Assembly (NCBI RefSeq): GCF_007126775.1 | Contig: NZ_SLAP01000052.1 | Coordinates: 1-64,000, forward strand | DNA length: 64,000 bases | Source: Cecembia sp. | GTDB lineage: Bacteria > Bacteroidota > Bacteroidia > Cytophagales > Cyclobacteriaceae | Reading direction: 5' to 3' | Shown: piece by piece, positions 8,339 through 18,744 of the stretch | How the letters are laid out: each line of letters starts with the position of its first letter | Numbering within the stretch: position 1 is the stretch's first letter | Notes under the pieces: model-generated | Told to the model about the DNA's origin: nothing | The model's database searches: none | Seen by the model: only the letters and a program-made list of their open reading frames with translations | Translations under genes and position numbers: made by a program

Positions 8339-11113
8339 TTAAACGACAATATTGATGATTTTACCTGGTACGACTATCACCTTTTTTGGAGATTTTCCCT
8401 CCAGCCATTTTTGCACAGTTCCATCACTTAGGGCTGCTTTCTCCACTTCTTCCCGGTTTAGGGAAAGGGCTAAAGGAAGTTTTGATCTTACTTTACCGTT
8501 GATAGATACTGGATACTCATGGCTATTTTCTATCAGGAATTCTTCCTTGAATTTGGGGAATTTGGCATAAATGATGGAATCTTTATGTCCCAGCATAGTC
8601 CATAATTCCTCAGTAATATGGGGTGCATAAGGTGAAATAATCACTGCTAAAGGTTCCAAAATTTCTCTTTTGTTGCATTTTAATGCAGTGAGCTCATTTA
8701 CACAGATCATAAAAGAAGCTACAGAGGTATTGAAGGAGTAATGCTCCAAATCTTCTTGGGTTTTCTTGATTGTTTTATGAAGGATTTTTAGTTCGTCTTT
8801 GCTCGCCTTTTCTTCAGACACGCTTAAAACTCCATTTTTATCATGATACAGTTTCCAGAGTTTTTTCAAAAACTTCGATACACCATCTATGCCATTGGTA
8901 TTCCAAGGTTTAAATTGTTCCAGTGGCCCCAAGAACATTTCATACATTCTCAATGTATCAGCCCCATAGCGTTCAATGATATCGTCTGGGTTGACCACAT
9001 TGTATTTTGATTTGGACATTTTCTCTACCTCTGCACCACAGATGTACTTACCATCTTCCAGGATAAATTCAGCATCAGCCAAATCAGGTCTCCATGCTTT
9101 GAATTTTTCCAAATTCAATTGATCGTTGTGTACGATGTTCACGTCCACATGCATGGAAGAAGTCTCATATTCATCTTTCAAACCAGAACTCACAAAGGTA
9201 TTGGCCCCTTTTATCCGATAAACAAAATTAGACCTGCCCTGAATCATGCCCTGATTGATCATTTTGCTGAAGGGTTCTTCGATTCTGACCACACCGATAT
9301 CAAAAAGGAATTTTGTCCAGAACCTGGAATATAACAAATGTCCCGTTGCATGCTCTGCTCCTCCTATATATAGGTCTACAGCACCCCAATACTTTTCGAT
9401 TGCAGGATCTACCAGTTTTTCAGTGTTCTTGGGATCCATGTACCGAAAAAAGTACCAGCTCGAACCTGCCCAGCCCGGCATGGTGCTTTTTTCAAGTGGA
9501 AATTCACCATCTGCAGTAGTATAGGACCAGTTCTTAGCTCTTCCCAAGGGAGGCTCTCCGTCTTCAGTCGGTAAATATTTATCTACTTCCGGCAAGACCA
9601 AAGGGAGATCTTTTTCCTCTATAAGATAGGGTAGTCCTTCTTTAAAATATACCGGTAGTGGTTCTCCCCAATATCTTTGACGCGTAAAAATGGCGTCTCG
9701 CATCCGGTATTGTATTTTCCCTTTACCTATTTTTTTTTCTTCCAAGAAAGCAATGGCTTTATCCATGGCTTCTTTCATCTCCAATCCGGAAATAAAACCT
9801 GAGTTGATAATGGTCCCACCTTTTCCAGGGAAAGAGCCGTTTTCCATACTTCCTTCGATCACCTGTCTGATCTCCAGTCCAAAGTGTTTCGCAAAGTTAT
9901 AATCTCTTTCATCATGAGCAGGTACGGCCATGACTGCCCCCGTTCCATAGCCAGCCAAGACATAGTCAGCAATCCAGATTTGAATTTCTTCCCCATTGAA
10001 GGGGTTGATGGCATAGGATCCCGTAAATGCACCTGAAATGGTCTTAACATCAGACATCCGGTCTCGCTCTGATCGGTTTTTGGCCATTTCTACATAGGCT
10101 TCAGCATTTTTCCTTTGCCCTTCAGTGATGAGCTCTTTCACATAATCATGTTCTGGAGCAAGTGCAAGGTAAGTAACTCCAAAAATCGTATCAATTCTGG
10201 TAGTAAATACCTTGATAAGCTTGTCCTGTCCCTTTACCTGGAACAGCATTTCTGCTCCGATAGACTTTCCGATCCAGTTACGCTGCATTTCTTTGATAGG
10301 CTCGGACCACTCTAGGGCATCTAATCCCTGAAGTAAGCGTTCCGCATATGCTGTGATACGCATACTCCACTGCATCATCTTCTTTCTTTCAACGGGGTGG
10401 CCTCCCCTTTCCGAAAACCCATCTTTTACTTCATCATTGGAAAGTACCGTTCCTAAGGCGGGACACCAGTTGACGGTAGTTTCTGCCAAATAGGTCAATC
10501 GGTATTTGAGCAATATTTCTTGTTTTTGATTTTCAGAAAAAGCATTCCATTCTGGAGCTGAAAACTCCAGTATGTCTTCATCAGAAACTGCATTCACTTC
10601 GAAATTCCCTGAATTCTGAAATGTTTCTACCAAAGAAGCTATGCTTTTGGCTTTATCTTCATTTTTATCATAGTAGCTATTGAATAGCTGCATGAAAATC
10701 CATTGGGTCCATTTGTAATAATCTGGGTTGGAAGTCCTCACTTCTTTGGCCCAGTCAAAGGCGAAGCCTATATTTTTTAATTGCTCAGTATAGCGATTGA
10801 TGTTTTGCTCGGTAGTAATCGCGGGGTGTTGGCCTGTTTGAATAGCGTATTGCTCAGCTGGTAAACCAAAGGAATCATAACCCATTGGATGTAGGACATT
10901 ATATCCCTGTAATCTCTTGAATCTTGTTATGATGTCAGAAGCTATATAACCCAGTGGATGGCCTACATGCAACCCTGCTCCGGAAGGATAGGGGAACATG
11001 TCCAGCGAGTAAAACTTGGGTTTAGAACTGTCAGCTTTGGCATTGAAGACCTGGTTTTTTTCCCAATAAGCCTGCCATTTTTTTTCTATTTTCTGAAAAT
11101 TGTAATCAGCCAT
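8339..11113 (-). CDS. leuS: Leucyl-tRNA synthetase
   Basis: [17 protein letters not shown] start, [16 protein letters not shown] (HIGH), MSKSKYNVV (KMSKS); start moved to 11113 because a -7 element lies at 11150-11157. Confidence 0.95.
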   Translation of the reverse strand: MADYNFQKIEKKWQAYWEKNQVFNAKADSSKPKFYSLDMFPYPSGAGLHVGHPLGYIASDIITRFKRLQGYNVLHPMGYDSFGLPAEQYAIQTGQHPAITTEQNINRYTEQLKNIGFAFDWAKEVRTSNPDYYKWTQWIFMQLFNSYYDKNEDKAKSIASLVETFQNSGNFEVNAVSDEDILEFSAPEWNAFSENQKQEILLKYRLTYLAETTVNWCPALGTVLSNDEVKDGFSERGGHPVERKKMMQWSMRITAYAERLLQGLDALEWSEPIKEMQRNWIGKSIGAEMLFQVKGQDKLIKVFTTRIDTIFGVTYLALAPEHDYVKELITEGQRKNAEAYVEMAKNRSERDRMSDVKTISGAFTGSYAINPFNGEEIQIWIADYVLAGYGTGAVMAVPAHDERDYNFAKHFGLEIRQVIEGSMENGSFPGKGGTIINSGFISGLEMKEAMDKAIAFLEEKKIGKGKIQYRMRDAIFTRQRYWGEPLPVYFKEGLPYLIEEKDLPLVLPEVDKYLPTEDGEPPLGRAKNWSYTTADGEFPLEKSTMPGWAGSSWYFFRYMDPKNTEKLVDPAIEKYWGAVDLYIGGAEHATGHLLYSRFWTKFLFDIGVVRIEEPFSKMINQGMIQGRSNFVYRIKGANTFVSSGLKDEYETSSMHVDVNIVHNDQLNLEKFKAWRPDLADAEFILEDGKYICGAEVEKMSKSKYNVVNPDDIIERYGADTLRMYEMFLGPLEQFKPWNTNGIDGVSKFLKKLWKLYHDKNGVLSVSEEKASKDELKILHKTIKKTQEDLEHYSFNTSVASFMICVNELTALKCNKREILEPLAVIISPYAPHITEELWTMLGHKDSIIYAKFPKFKEEFLIENSHEYPVSINGKVRSKLPLALSLNREEVEKAALSDGTVQKWLEGKSPKKVIVVPGKIINIVV

Positions 11114-11149
11114 TTTTGGATAAATGCGTTGTGTTTGAACAATTGCTTG

Positions 11150-11157
11150 CAAAAATA
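11150..11157 (-). promoter_or_regulatory. -7 element TATTTTTG for leuS
   Basis: CAAAAATA on + strand, about 36 nt upstream of the proposed leuS ATG. Confidence 0.4.
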
Positions 11158-11238
11158 GAAAAATAAACGGGATTCGGCTTTTGCCTAATCATAAAGACAA
11201 AAACTTACTGCTCTTCAAATGATGAAAAGTGTCCTTCT

Positions 11239-12171
11239 TTAAAAGTTATATCGCCTAACTCCTAAATTTCTTTTCTTTGAGCGATTGTACCAAATATCTC
11301 TGCTCAAATAGATTTCAACGCCTATATTGATGGAAAGGTAACCATCAAATCTTTCGTCCAGCCCGGAACCTCTCCTGATTCTACCACCATTATTCATGAT
11401 TCTTTCCACATCTGGCTCCCCGTTCTCTTTCAAAAAGTTTGGATTTCGGATAGCCAATTGAAGCCTTTGGGGATTTGGTCCGTTACCATTGACACCATAA
11501 TCCTGAATGAGGTCCATATAAAACTCACTGACATCAAAAGCACTGATATCATCCAGATAATCTGTAAGGGTCCAGCGGTAATTCAATTCAAGAATCAAAT
11601 CCATCCAAAAGTTGGCTTTATATTTTACCCCAATTCCTGTTGGAAAAACAATTGCATATTTGCTATAGGGATTATTCTCCAATTGCAGAGGCCTTAATGC
11701 CAACCATTCCCCTCTTAGATTGGCTTGGGGATCATTGGTTGTAAAACCCACTCCCGCAAAGCCATAAATATTAAAGAAATCACGATCAATATTGTACCTT
11801 TTTACAGGTTTTAAATGAAACTCCCCAATGGCAGTCATTTCCCAGTTCCTCGCCCTGAATGAAAGATTACGTGGATTACGGTTACTTCTTGGATCAGCCG
11901 GTGGATCCTGTCCTGAAATCTGGTAGTAAGTCCCTTCTATCCTGGCTCGGATATAATTTCCTAATGTTCTCCTAACTGCAAAATTTATGTTCCAGTCAGG
12001 TTGAACTCCTTCATCGTATTTCCACAAAGAATATAATTCTCCGAAATACTGCGTTGGCCCCACAGATGTAGACACAGACCATGGGGTTTCAAATCTGTAA
12101 TAATTAAAACTTTGTGAAAAAACAAAGTGATTTATTGACAGAAAAAATAAGAGTAAAAATAGCCGCTTCAT
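11239..12171 (-). CDS. Outer membrane beta-barrel protein (DUF6089-like)
   Basis: Signal peptide, SVGPTQYFGEL, alternating beta strands. Confidence 0.7.
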   Translation of the reverse strand: MKRLFLLLFFLSINHFVFSQSFNYYRFETPWSVSTSVGPTQYFGELYSLWKYDEGVQPDWNINFAVRRTLGNYIRARIEGTYYQISGQDPPADPRSNRNPRNLSFRARNWEMTAIGEFHLKPVKRYNIDRDFFNIYGFAGVGFTTNDPQANLRGEWLALRPLQLENNPYSKYAIVFPTGIGVKYKANFWMDLILELNYRWTLTDYLDDISAFDVSEFYMDLIQDYGVNGNGPNPQRLQLAIRNPNFLKENGEPDVERIMNNGGRIRRGSGLDERFDGYLSINIGVEIYLSRDIWYNRSKKRNLGVRRYNF

Positions 12172-12249
12172 TTATTTCTATTTGAAAATCAATTTTTTGG
12201 GTAATTGCAATAAAATGCTTGTTTACTGAGTAAATAAATAGAAAAAATA

Positions 12250-13158
12250 TCAATTATTCAATTTTTCGTAACCACTTTTAATATGAATATCTCTTTGAGG
12301 GAAAGGTATTTCCACACCCTCCTTAGAAAATCTTTTGAAGATTTCGAAGTAAAGTTGACTTTTAAGCACCTTAGGTTTATTGACATATTCTGAGGTCCAA
12401 ACCCGCAGGTAAAAGTTAAGACTGCTATCATCAAATTCATCAAAGAGCACATCAGGCTGGGGGGATTCTAAAACATTAGGATTATCTTTTGCTACTTGCA
12501 AAAGAATTGATTTGACTTTTTCGGGATCTTCTTTATAAGAAACGCCAACAGGAAAATTAAACCTTACCTTATATTCATTGTGAGACCAGTTGATAACCTG
12601 GTCATCAATAAATTTCGAGTTGGGGATAATTACACTGATATTATCATTGGTTACTACGGTGGTTGACCTTGAGGATATTTTGATTACATCTCCGGAAATA
12701 TTTCCAACTTCAATCCTATCACCGATTTTAATGGGCTGTTCAAAAAGTATGATCAGACCACTGATAAAGTTGTTAGTGATATTTTGAAGACCAAAACCAA
12801 TACCAACGCCCAATGCACCTGCTAGGATTCCAAATGCGCTTAAGTCTATTCCATTTGTTTGAAGAATTGAAAATAAACCTGCAATTACAATAATATACTT
12901 TACTATGGTGCCAACAGATTGTCTGGTTCCGCTTTCAATCTGATATCTCTTTAGCACCCTATTGACCAAAAGTTTTTTAATCCATTCGGACAGAAAAAGT
13001 AAGATGGCAATGGAAATCACCAAAGTGATAAGTAAGCCTAAAGTCAAAGAGGAGTCCCCTATTGAAAAAAGCCTGATATTTAAAACATCATTAAGGAGAT
13101 CAAAAAAATCTCCAATTTTCTCTTTTTTAAATTCCCAAAGGCCCTTTTCCATTTTCAA
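12250..13158 (-). CDS. MscS family mechanosensitive ion channel
   Basis: LSAFGILAGALGVGIGFGLQNITNNFISGLIILFEQPIKIGDRIEV. Confidence 0.93.
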   Translation of the reverse strand: MKMEKGLWEFKKEKIGDFFDLLNDVLNIRLFSIGDSSLTLGLLITLVISIAILLFLSEWIKKLLVNRVLKRYQIESGTRQSVGTIVKYIIVIAGLFSILQTNGIDLSAFGILAGALGVGIGFGLQNITNNFISGLIILFEQPIKIGDRIEVGNISGDVIKISSRSTTVVTNDNISVIIPNSKFIDDQVINWSHNEYKVRFNFPVGVSYKEDPEKVKSILLQVAKDNPNVLESPQPDVLFDEFDDSSLNFYLRVWTSEYVNKPKVLKSQLYFEIFKRFSKEGVEIPFPQRDIHIKSGYEKLNN

Positions 13159-13297
13159 AATTACTTTTTTTAGAAATTAAAATTACAAGTTCTCATTGAT
13201 TATAAATTATTTTCAAGGCGATTTGTTATTTAAGAATATTTAGTTCCTTTTGAGTGGTCATATATTCGATTTTTAAGATAATTGGTGGAATTTTAGT

Positions 13298-13305
13298 TAA
13301 TTTTG
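13298..13305 (+). promoter_or_regulatory. -7 element TAATTTTG, 4 nt before the ATG
   Basis: TAnnTTTG consensus just upstream of ATG 13310. Confidence 0.45.
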
Positions 13306-13309
13306 TGGC

Positions 13310-14851
13310 ATGAGTAAACAAAGAGAGGAATTAGAGCACCGCTTAAAGTTAAGAAATATTAAGCTCTCAGATTATGATGATATTAGAGATATCATGGTCA
13401 GTATTTACAAGGATCAAGGAGGGGCATGGACCAAACAGGAGCTGAAAAATCAATTGAAAGTTTTTCCAGAGGGGCAGATATGTATAGAGGATAATGGGAT
13501 AGTGGTAGCTGCTGCCCTGAGTTTGATTGTAGATTATGGTAAGTTTGGAGATAACCATACTTATGATCAAATAACAGGATACGGTAAATTTGATACCCAT
13601 GACCATGATGGTGATACACTCTACGGTACGGATGTCTTCGTTCACAAAGAATATCGGGGTATGCGCCTCGGAAGAAGGCTTTATGATGCCCGCAAAGAGC
13701 TTTGTGAAAATCTTAATCTCAGGTCCATCATTGCCGGAGGAAGGATACCCGGATATTCCAATTATGCGGATCAAATGACACCAAGAAAATACATCGATCT
13801 AGTAAAGAGCAAAGAAGTTTTTGATCCAGTACTTTCCTTTCAGTTGGCCAATGAATTTCACGTTAGAAAAGTAATCACAAAATACTTGCCTGAAGATACC
13901 GATTCAAGAGCATATGCCACACTTCTGGAGTGGATCAATATTTACTATGAGAAGGATGAAAAACTAATAGGCAATAAAAAGTCGATTGTCAGATTGGGTC
14001 TCGTGCAATGGAAAATGAGGCGGTTCAACAGTGTCGATGATCTGATGCAACAGGTAGAGTTTTTCGTCGATACAGTGTCAGGCTACAAATCAGACTTTTG
14101 CCTTTTGCCTGAATTTTTCAATGCACCTTTATTGGCGGAATTCAATGACATGGATGCCTCAGAAGCTATTCGTAACTTAGCGGATTACACAAATGAGATC
14201 ATTACCCGTATGAGTGACTTGGCATTGTCCTATAATGTTAACATAATCGCAGGGAGTATGCCTGAATATGATGGGAAAAAGCTAAGAAATGTAAGCTATC
14301 TCTGCCGAAGAGACGGTACAACTGACAAACAATATAAACTCCACATTACCCCCGATGAAGCTGCGTATTGGGGACTTCAGGGAGGAAATGGAATCAGGGT
14401 TTTTGATACTGATGCCGGTAAAATCGGTATCCTGATCTGTTATGATGTTGAGTTTCCTGAATTAGGGAGGATATTGGCCGAACAGGAAATGGATATCCTT
14501 TTTGTTCCTTTTTGGACAGATACTAAAAATGCATTCTTAAGAGTAAATATCTGTGCGAAAGCCAGAGCCATAGAAAATGAATGTTATGTTGCGATTACCG
14601 GTTCTGTTGGAAATCTTCCAAGAGTGGCGAATATGGATATACAGTTTTCCCAATCCGCTGTTTATTCTCCATCGGATTTCTCATTTCCTCATGATGCAAC
14701 AGTGGCACAGGCTTCTGAAAATGCAGAAACTACAATTGTCGCAGATATCGATCTCGATCTCTTGACAAAGCAAAGGAAGGCGGGAAGTGTGAGGAACCTG
14801 GAGCAAAGAAGGTTGGATCTCTATTCCATACAGTGGAAAAAGAAGAAATGA
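13310..14851 (+). CDS. Bifunctional GNAT acetyltransferase / carbon-nitrogen hydrolase
   Basis: N-terminal GNAT motif (RGMRLGRRLYDARKEL); C-terminal nitrilase fold with CYDVEFPELGR and E/K/C triad context. Confidence 0.9.
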   Translation: MSKQREELEHRLKLRNIKLSDYDDIRDIMVSIYKDQGGAWTKQELKNQLKVFPEGQICIEDNGIVVAAALSLIVDYGKFGDNHTYDQITGYGKFDTHDHDGDTLYGTDVFVHKEYRGMRLGRRLYDARKELCENLNLRSIIAGGRIPGYSNYADQMTPRKYIDLVKSKEVFDPVLSFQLANEFHVRKVITKYLPEDTDSRAYATLLEWINIYYEKDEKLIGNKKSIVRLGLVQWKMRRFNSVDDLMQQVEFFVDTVSGYKSDFCLLPEFFNAPLLAEFNDMDASEAIRNLADYTNEIITRMSDLALSYNVNIIAGSMPEYDGKKLRNVSYLCRRDGTTDKQYKLHITPDEAAYWGLQGGNGIRVFDTDAGKIGILICYDVEFPELGRILAEQEMDILFVPFWTDTKNAFLRVNICAKARAIENECYVAITGSVGNLPRVANMDIQFSQSAVYSPSDFSFPHDATVAQASENAETTIVADIDLDLLTKQRKAGSVRNLEQRRLDLYSIQWKKKK

Positions 14852-14893
14852 TCCCATAACTACAACTCGAAATGAAGTAAAGCTGAAAAAAAT

Positions 14894-16573
14894 ATGATGG
14901 TTAAAAACCTACTTTGTATCCTTTTCTCTCTATCAGTGCTACATGCAATTGCACAAGAAGAAATTATGCATAATAGAACTACTTTTTTTATCCGTAGTTT
15001 TCTTGAGCCAACGGATCCTTCCCAAAAACCTATGGTAGAAGGCCAACAACTTTTCAGTTCAGTGGTAGTGCACCGTTTTTATTCCGAAAGACAGTTCGAA
15101 TCAGCCTGGATTCAAGATGATACAGTTTTGCGCGAACTGGCCTATGAGATGAGGTATGAAATAAAACAGGCAAAGTTTGATGGCCTCCAACCTGATGATT
15201 ACCACCTCTTGGCAATTGACGGACTATTTTCAAAATATGAAATGGCTAGAAGTTCGGGATTGGCTTTACCGGCAATTGAACTTGCCGCTTTGGACCTTTT
15301 ACTTTCGGATGCTTTTGTAATGTTAGCCTCCCATTTATATCACGGGAAAGTGGAGCCGGAACAACTGCGGACTGTATGGAATATACAGCGGTCAAATCCA
15401 GATTTAAAAATAGACCAAAGGCTTTATTTTGCAATTGATAATGGAAGTATTAGACGTGCCCTTCAGGAACTCTATCCCACATTTACCATATATAGGCCTA
15501 TGAGGGAAGGATTAAGGAGATTATATGATCACTTGGATCGGTTTCAAACGGAAAAGATGACTACTTGGAAGGAGCTAAAAACCCCGAAATCCATCAAACT
15601 AGGCGATAGCCATTCAATTATCCCAGAAGTAATTCAACGTTTGTCTTTTTGGGGATATCTGCAAGAAGATTTTGAGGATTCGGGAAAAGAATACACTGCA
15701 GCCATAGAGGAAGCCATAAAAAAATTGCAGGTAAAGTTTGGTATGGATCCGGACGGAATCATTGGTCAGGGTACCCTGTATGCGCTCAATCAAGATCCCG
15801 GAAGTTTAATTAGAAAGGCTTCTGTAAACTTAGAAAGGCTAAGATGGTTGCCTGACAGTTTAAAAGAAGGTGAATTAATCGTCGTGAATACGGCCAATTT
15901 CCAGCTTGATTTTATTCAAAAAAAGGATACCATTCTCAGTTCTCGAGTGATTGTGGGAAGGAGTTTTCATTCTACACCACAGTTTTCAGCAATGATGTCT
16001 TATTTGGTATTTTCCCCAACTTGGACTGTGCCTCCTTCTATTTTGCGGCAGGAGGTCATTCCCGGTATGCGAAAAGATCCACAATACATGGCCAATAAAA
16101 GGATGCGGTTATTGACATTTTCAGGAGAGGAGGTTCCTGTAAATAGTGTCGATTGGTCCAAAATAAGTGCAGCTGGATTCCCATATATGGTGCGTCAGGA
16201 TCCGGGCGATCACAACTCTTTAGGCCTAGTCAAATTTATGTTTCCAAACAAGCACCATGTTTACATTCATGATACGCCAGCCAGATCATTGTTTGCAAGA
16301 GAAGATAGGGCTTTAAGTTATGGCTGCATTAGAATTCAAAAACCATTTGAATTGGCGAAATTACTCCTCCAAAATAATCCACGTTGGACAGACGAGCAGA
16401 TCAGAAGTGCCATGAGGCAAAGTAGGGAACAGGTAGTAAATCTGGATAGAAAAATTCCTGTGGTAATTTTGTATCTAACGTATTGGACAAATCCGAACGA
16501 CCAAATGGTTTACAGAAATGATATTTACAAAAGAGATGAGGAGATCTATCTTGCACTTATTCAAAAGAGATAA
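14894..16573 (+). CDS. L,D-transpeptidase (YcbB/YkuD-like) with peptidoglycan-binding domain
   Basis: Signal peptide, PG-binding IKKLQVKFGMDPDGIIGQGT, catalytic SYGCIRIQ. Confidence 0.9.
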   Translation: MMVKNLLCILFSLSVLHAIAQEEIMHNRTTFFIRSFLEPTDPSQKPMVEGQQLFSSVVVHRFYSERQFESAWIQDDTVLRELAYEMRYEIKQAKFDGLQPDDYHLLAIDGLFSKYEMARSSGLALPAIELAALDLLLSDAFVMLASHLYHGKVEPEQLRTVWNIQRSNPDLKIDQRLYFAIDNGSIRRALQELYPTFTIYRPMREGLRRLYDHLDRFQTEKMTTWKELKTPKSIKLGDSHSIIPEVIQRLSFWGYLQEDFEDSGKEYTAAIEEAIKKLQVKFGMDPDGIIGQGTLYALNQDPGSLIRKASVNLERLRWLPDSLKEGELIVVNTANFQLDFIQKKDTILSSRVIVGRSFHSTPQFSAMMSYLVFSPTWTVPPSILRQEVIPGMRKDPQYMANKRMRLLTFSGEEVPVNSVDWSKISAAGFPYMVRQDPGDHNSLGLVKFMFPNKHHVYIHDTPARSLFAREDRALSYGCIRIQKPFELAKLLLQNNPRWTDEQIRSAMRQSREQVVNLDRKIPVVILYLTYWTNPNDQMVYRNDIYKRDEEIYLALIQKR

Positions 16574-16580
16574 TACTCCT

Positions 16581-17291
16581 TTATGAATTAAGAATCTGAG
16601 AATTTCTGACATAAGTCTCGTCATTCCCGAAAATAAATAATATTGATTTATTTTTGATTAGATCTATTACTTCATTGGCAATCTCTTGTGGTACTGCCGG
16701 GCAGCCAAGGCTTCTCCCTAATCGGCCTGTCTGTGAAATAAATTCCTCTTTGGCATATTCTGCTCCATGGATGACGATGGCCCTGTCCCTGGCTTTGTCA
16801 TTGAACCCCTCCTCAAGACCATCCAACCTCAAAGAATACCCGTGCTTTCCCAGATAAGTCTCTCCCGTTAGGTAAAAACCTAAACTACTCATATATGAGG
16901 AACTTGTATTTGAGAATTTTTGAGCCATTAGATCCCCTGAGTTCCTACCATGGGAGACATACCCATGATGAAGTATTTCCCCTTCTTCCATGTCTATGAT
17001 CCACATTCTCTTCTCCGAGGAGGGTAATGTAAAGTCAATTACCGTTAATGGTTTCCCATCAGGAATTGATGTTTCCGCTTGCAACTTCAGGTAGCCTTTG
17101 ACCCCAAAACTTAGGACATCTCTTGTAGGGAGTGTTTTGTCTGCATTTTGGGTATGGGTACTGACCAAATGTATCATATGGTCTTCAAGCGAAAGATTCT
17201 CCAAAACGTATGAGGGGAAACTATTTACAGGGAAATTGCTTGAAAACGTACCGCCGACCAATAGGGTGATTAAAATTATTGTTCTTCGCAT
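16581..17291 (-). CDS. Murein L,D-transpeptidase catalytic domain family protein
   Basis: AIVIHGAEYA and SLGCPAVPQE active-site motif. Confidence 0.88.
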   Translation of the reverse strand: MRRTIILITLLVGGTFSSNFPVNSFPSYVLENLSLEDHMIHLVSTHTQNADKTLPTRDVLSFGVKGYLKLQAETSIPDGKPLTVIDFTLPSSEKRMWIIDMEEGEILHHGYVSHGRNSGDLMAQKFSNTSSSYMSSLGFYLTGETYLGKHGYSLRLDGLEEGFNDKARDRAIVIHGAEYAKEEFISQTGRLGRSLGCPAVPQEIANEVIDLIKNKSILFIFGNDETYVRNSQILNS

Positions 17292-17506
17292 TCCAATTCA
17301 ATTAATGAAATATTAACAAATAAAGTTCCAAACTGCCTTTTTCACAAATAAACTGCATCAAATTGTAAAAATAAAATTATTGCCAGATCCAATTTAAGAG
17401 GTTAAAAAAAGTATCCTTGGAACTGATTCCCATAATAATTCTGTTTCCATTGCTGTGGATATGTAAAATCAGACTTAAACAATCAAGAATTACTGTTCAT
17501 ACAATA

Positions 17507-17540
17507 TTTGTTTAAAGAAAATTAAAAAAAATTAAACAAA
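17507..17540. promoter_or_regulatory. 9-nt inverted repeat upstream of the pterin operon (candidate operator)
   Basis: TTTGTTTAA (17507-17515) and TTAAACAAA (17532-17540), 16 nt apart. Confidence 0.35.
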
Positions 17541-17567
17541 AAATCAGGAATCCCTGTTTGTTAAACA

Positions 17568-17978
17568 ATGAAAGTATCCGTATTTAGAAAAGAGCATTTC
17601 AACGCTGCGCACAGATTGCATAATCCAAATTGGTCAGATAAACAAAATGAAGCTGTCTTCGGAAAATGCAATAATTACAATTATCATGGGCACAACTATG
17701 ATTTAATTGTAAAACTCGATGGACCTATCAACCCAGATACAGGATATGTATTTGACATGAAGGTTTTGAGTGATCTTATTAAAGAGCATGTATTAAATAG
17801 GTTTGATCATAAAAACTTAAATTTAGATACCGATGAATTTAAAAATCTTATCCCCTCGGCAGAAAACATTGCTGTGGTTATATGGAATATTTTAAGAAAA
17901 GAAATTGATTTAAAATTTGATTTAACAATTCGATTATATGAAACAGAAAGAAACTTTGTTGAATACTGTGGATCTTGA
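17568..17978 (+). CDS. 6-pyruvoyl-tetrahydropterin synthase family protein (PTPS-like)
   Basis: FGKCNNYNYHGHNY (Cx5HGH), FDHKNLNLDTDEF, SAENIAVVIWNIL, YETERNFVEY, all close to mammalian PTPS motifs. Confidence 0.88.
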   Translation: MKVSVFRKEHFNAAHRLHNPNWSDKQNEAVFGKCNNYNYHGHNYDLIVKLDGPINPDTGYVFDMKVLSDLIKEHVLNRFDHKNLNLDTDEFKNLIPSAENIAVVIWNILRKEIDLKFDLTIRLYETERNFVEYCGS

Positions 17979-18633
17979 ATTCACTAGAAACATTGACGAA
18001 ATAGGTGATGAACATATAGGTACATCCGACCAGACTCCATTGAGAGAAGATGCCTTTGAAATGGATGATGATTTGAAAATGGAATTGATAGAAAAACATT
18101 TCAAAGAGATTATGAATGTCTTGGGTTTGGACCTTACAGATGACAGCCTGAAAGGAACGCCAAGAAGGGTTGCAAAAATGTATATCAAGGAAATTTTCAG
18201 TGGACTTGATCCAAAAAACAAGCCCAATGTCAAACTTTTTGAAAATAAATATAAATATAGGGAGATGCTCGTTGAAAAGGATATTACTTTCTTTTCAAAC
18301 TGTGAGCACCACTTCGTTCCAATATATGGGAAAGCGCATGTGGCCTACATATCCAATGGAAATGTTATAGGGCTTTCAAAAATTAACCGCATTGTTCAAT
18401 ATTTTGCCAAAAGGCCACAGGTTCAGGAACGATTGACTATGCAGATTGGTAATGAACTTAAAGAGCTATTAGGGACAGATGATGTGGCAGTGATCATAGA
18501 TGCGCATCACATGTGCGTGTCCTCCAGAGGAATACAGGATGTCAACAGTTCAACAGTCACTTCTTTTTACAGTGGAAAATTCGAAGAAGATGAGCAGACA
18601 AAATCAGAATTTTTGAAATATCTGAGTTTGTAA
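17938..18633 (+). CDS. folE: GTP cyclohydrolase I
   Basis: CEHHFVPIYGKAHVAYIS, HHMCVSSRGIQ zinc/catalytic motifs; overlaps the PTPS 3' end by 41 nt. Confidence 0.95.
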   Translation: MKQKETLLNTVDLEFTRNIDEIGDEHIGTSDQTPLREDAFEMDDDLKMELIEKHFKEIMNVLGLDLTDDSLKGTPRRVAKMYIKEIFSGLDPKNKPNVKLFENKYKYREMLVEKDITFFSNCEHHFVPIYGKAHVAYISNGNVIGLSKINRIVQYFAKRPQVQERLTMQIGNELKELLGTDDVAVIIDAHHMCVSSRGIQDVNSSTVTSFYSGKFEEDEQTKSEFLKYLSL

Positions 18634-18658
18634 AATATACAATCAACTAAACCAACAC

Positions 18659-18682
18659 AAGCCGGAACCAGTTTCCGGCTTT
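18659..18682 (+). terminator. Rho-independent terminator after folE
   Basis: AAGCCGGAA-ccagt-TTCCGGCTT followed by TTATTTTTT. Confidence 0.75.
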
Positions 18683-18744
18683 TATTTTTTGATTTTACCT
18701 AAACATTTTACTTTTCTATTAATTACATATTAAAGCATTGTTGT

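Noticed and set aside
12222-12234. Palindrome TTTACTGAGTAAA between mscS and the outer-membrane protein gene
   Set aside because: Perfect but short (6-nt arms) in AT-rich DNA; could occur by chance and I see no recurrence in the window.
13310-14851. GNAT-nitrilase fusion as a novel enzyme
   Set aside because: A known bifunctional architecture in Bacteroidetes and other phyla; function unclear but not undescribed.
17568-17978. Annotation as QueD
   Set aside because: Cx5HGH spacing and surrounding motifs resemble eukaryotic PTPS more than the Cx3HGH of QueD; kept as PTPS-like without a gene symbol.
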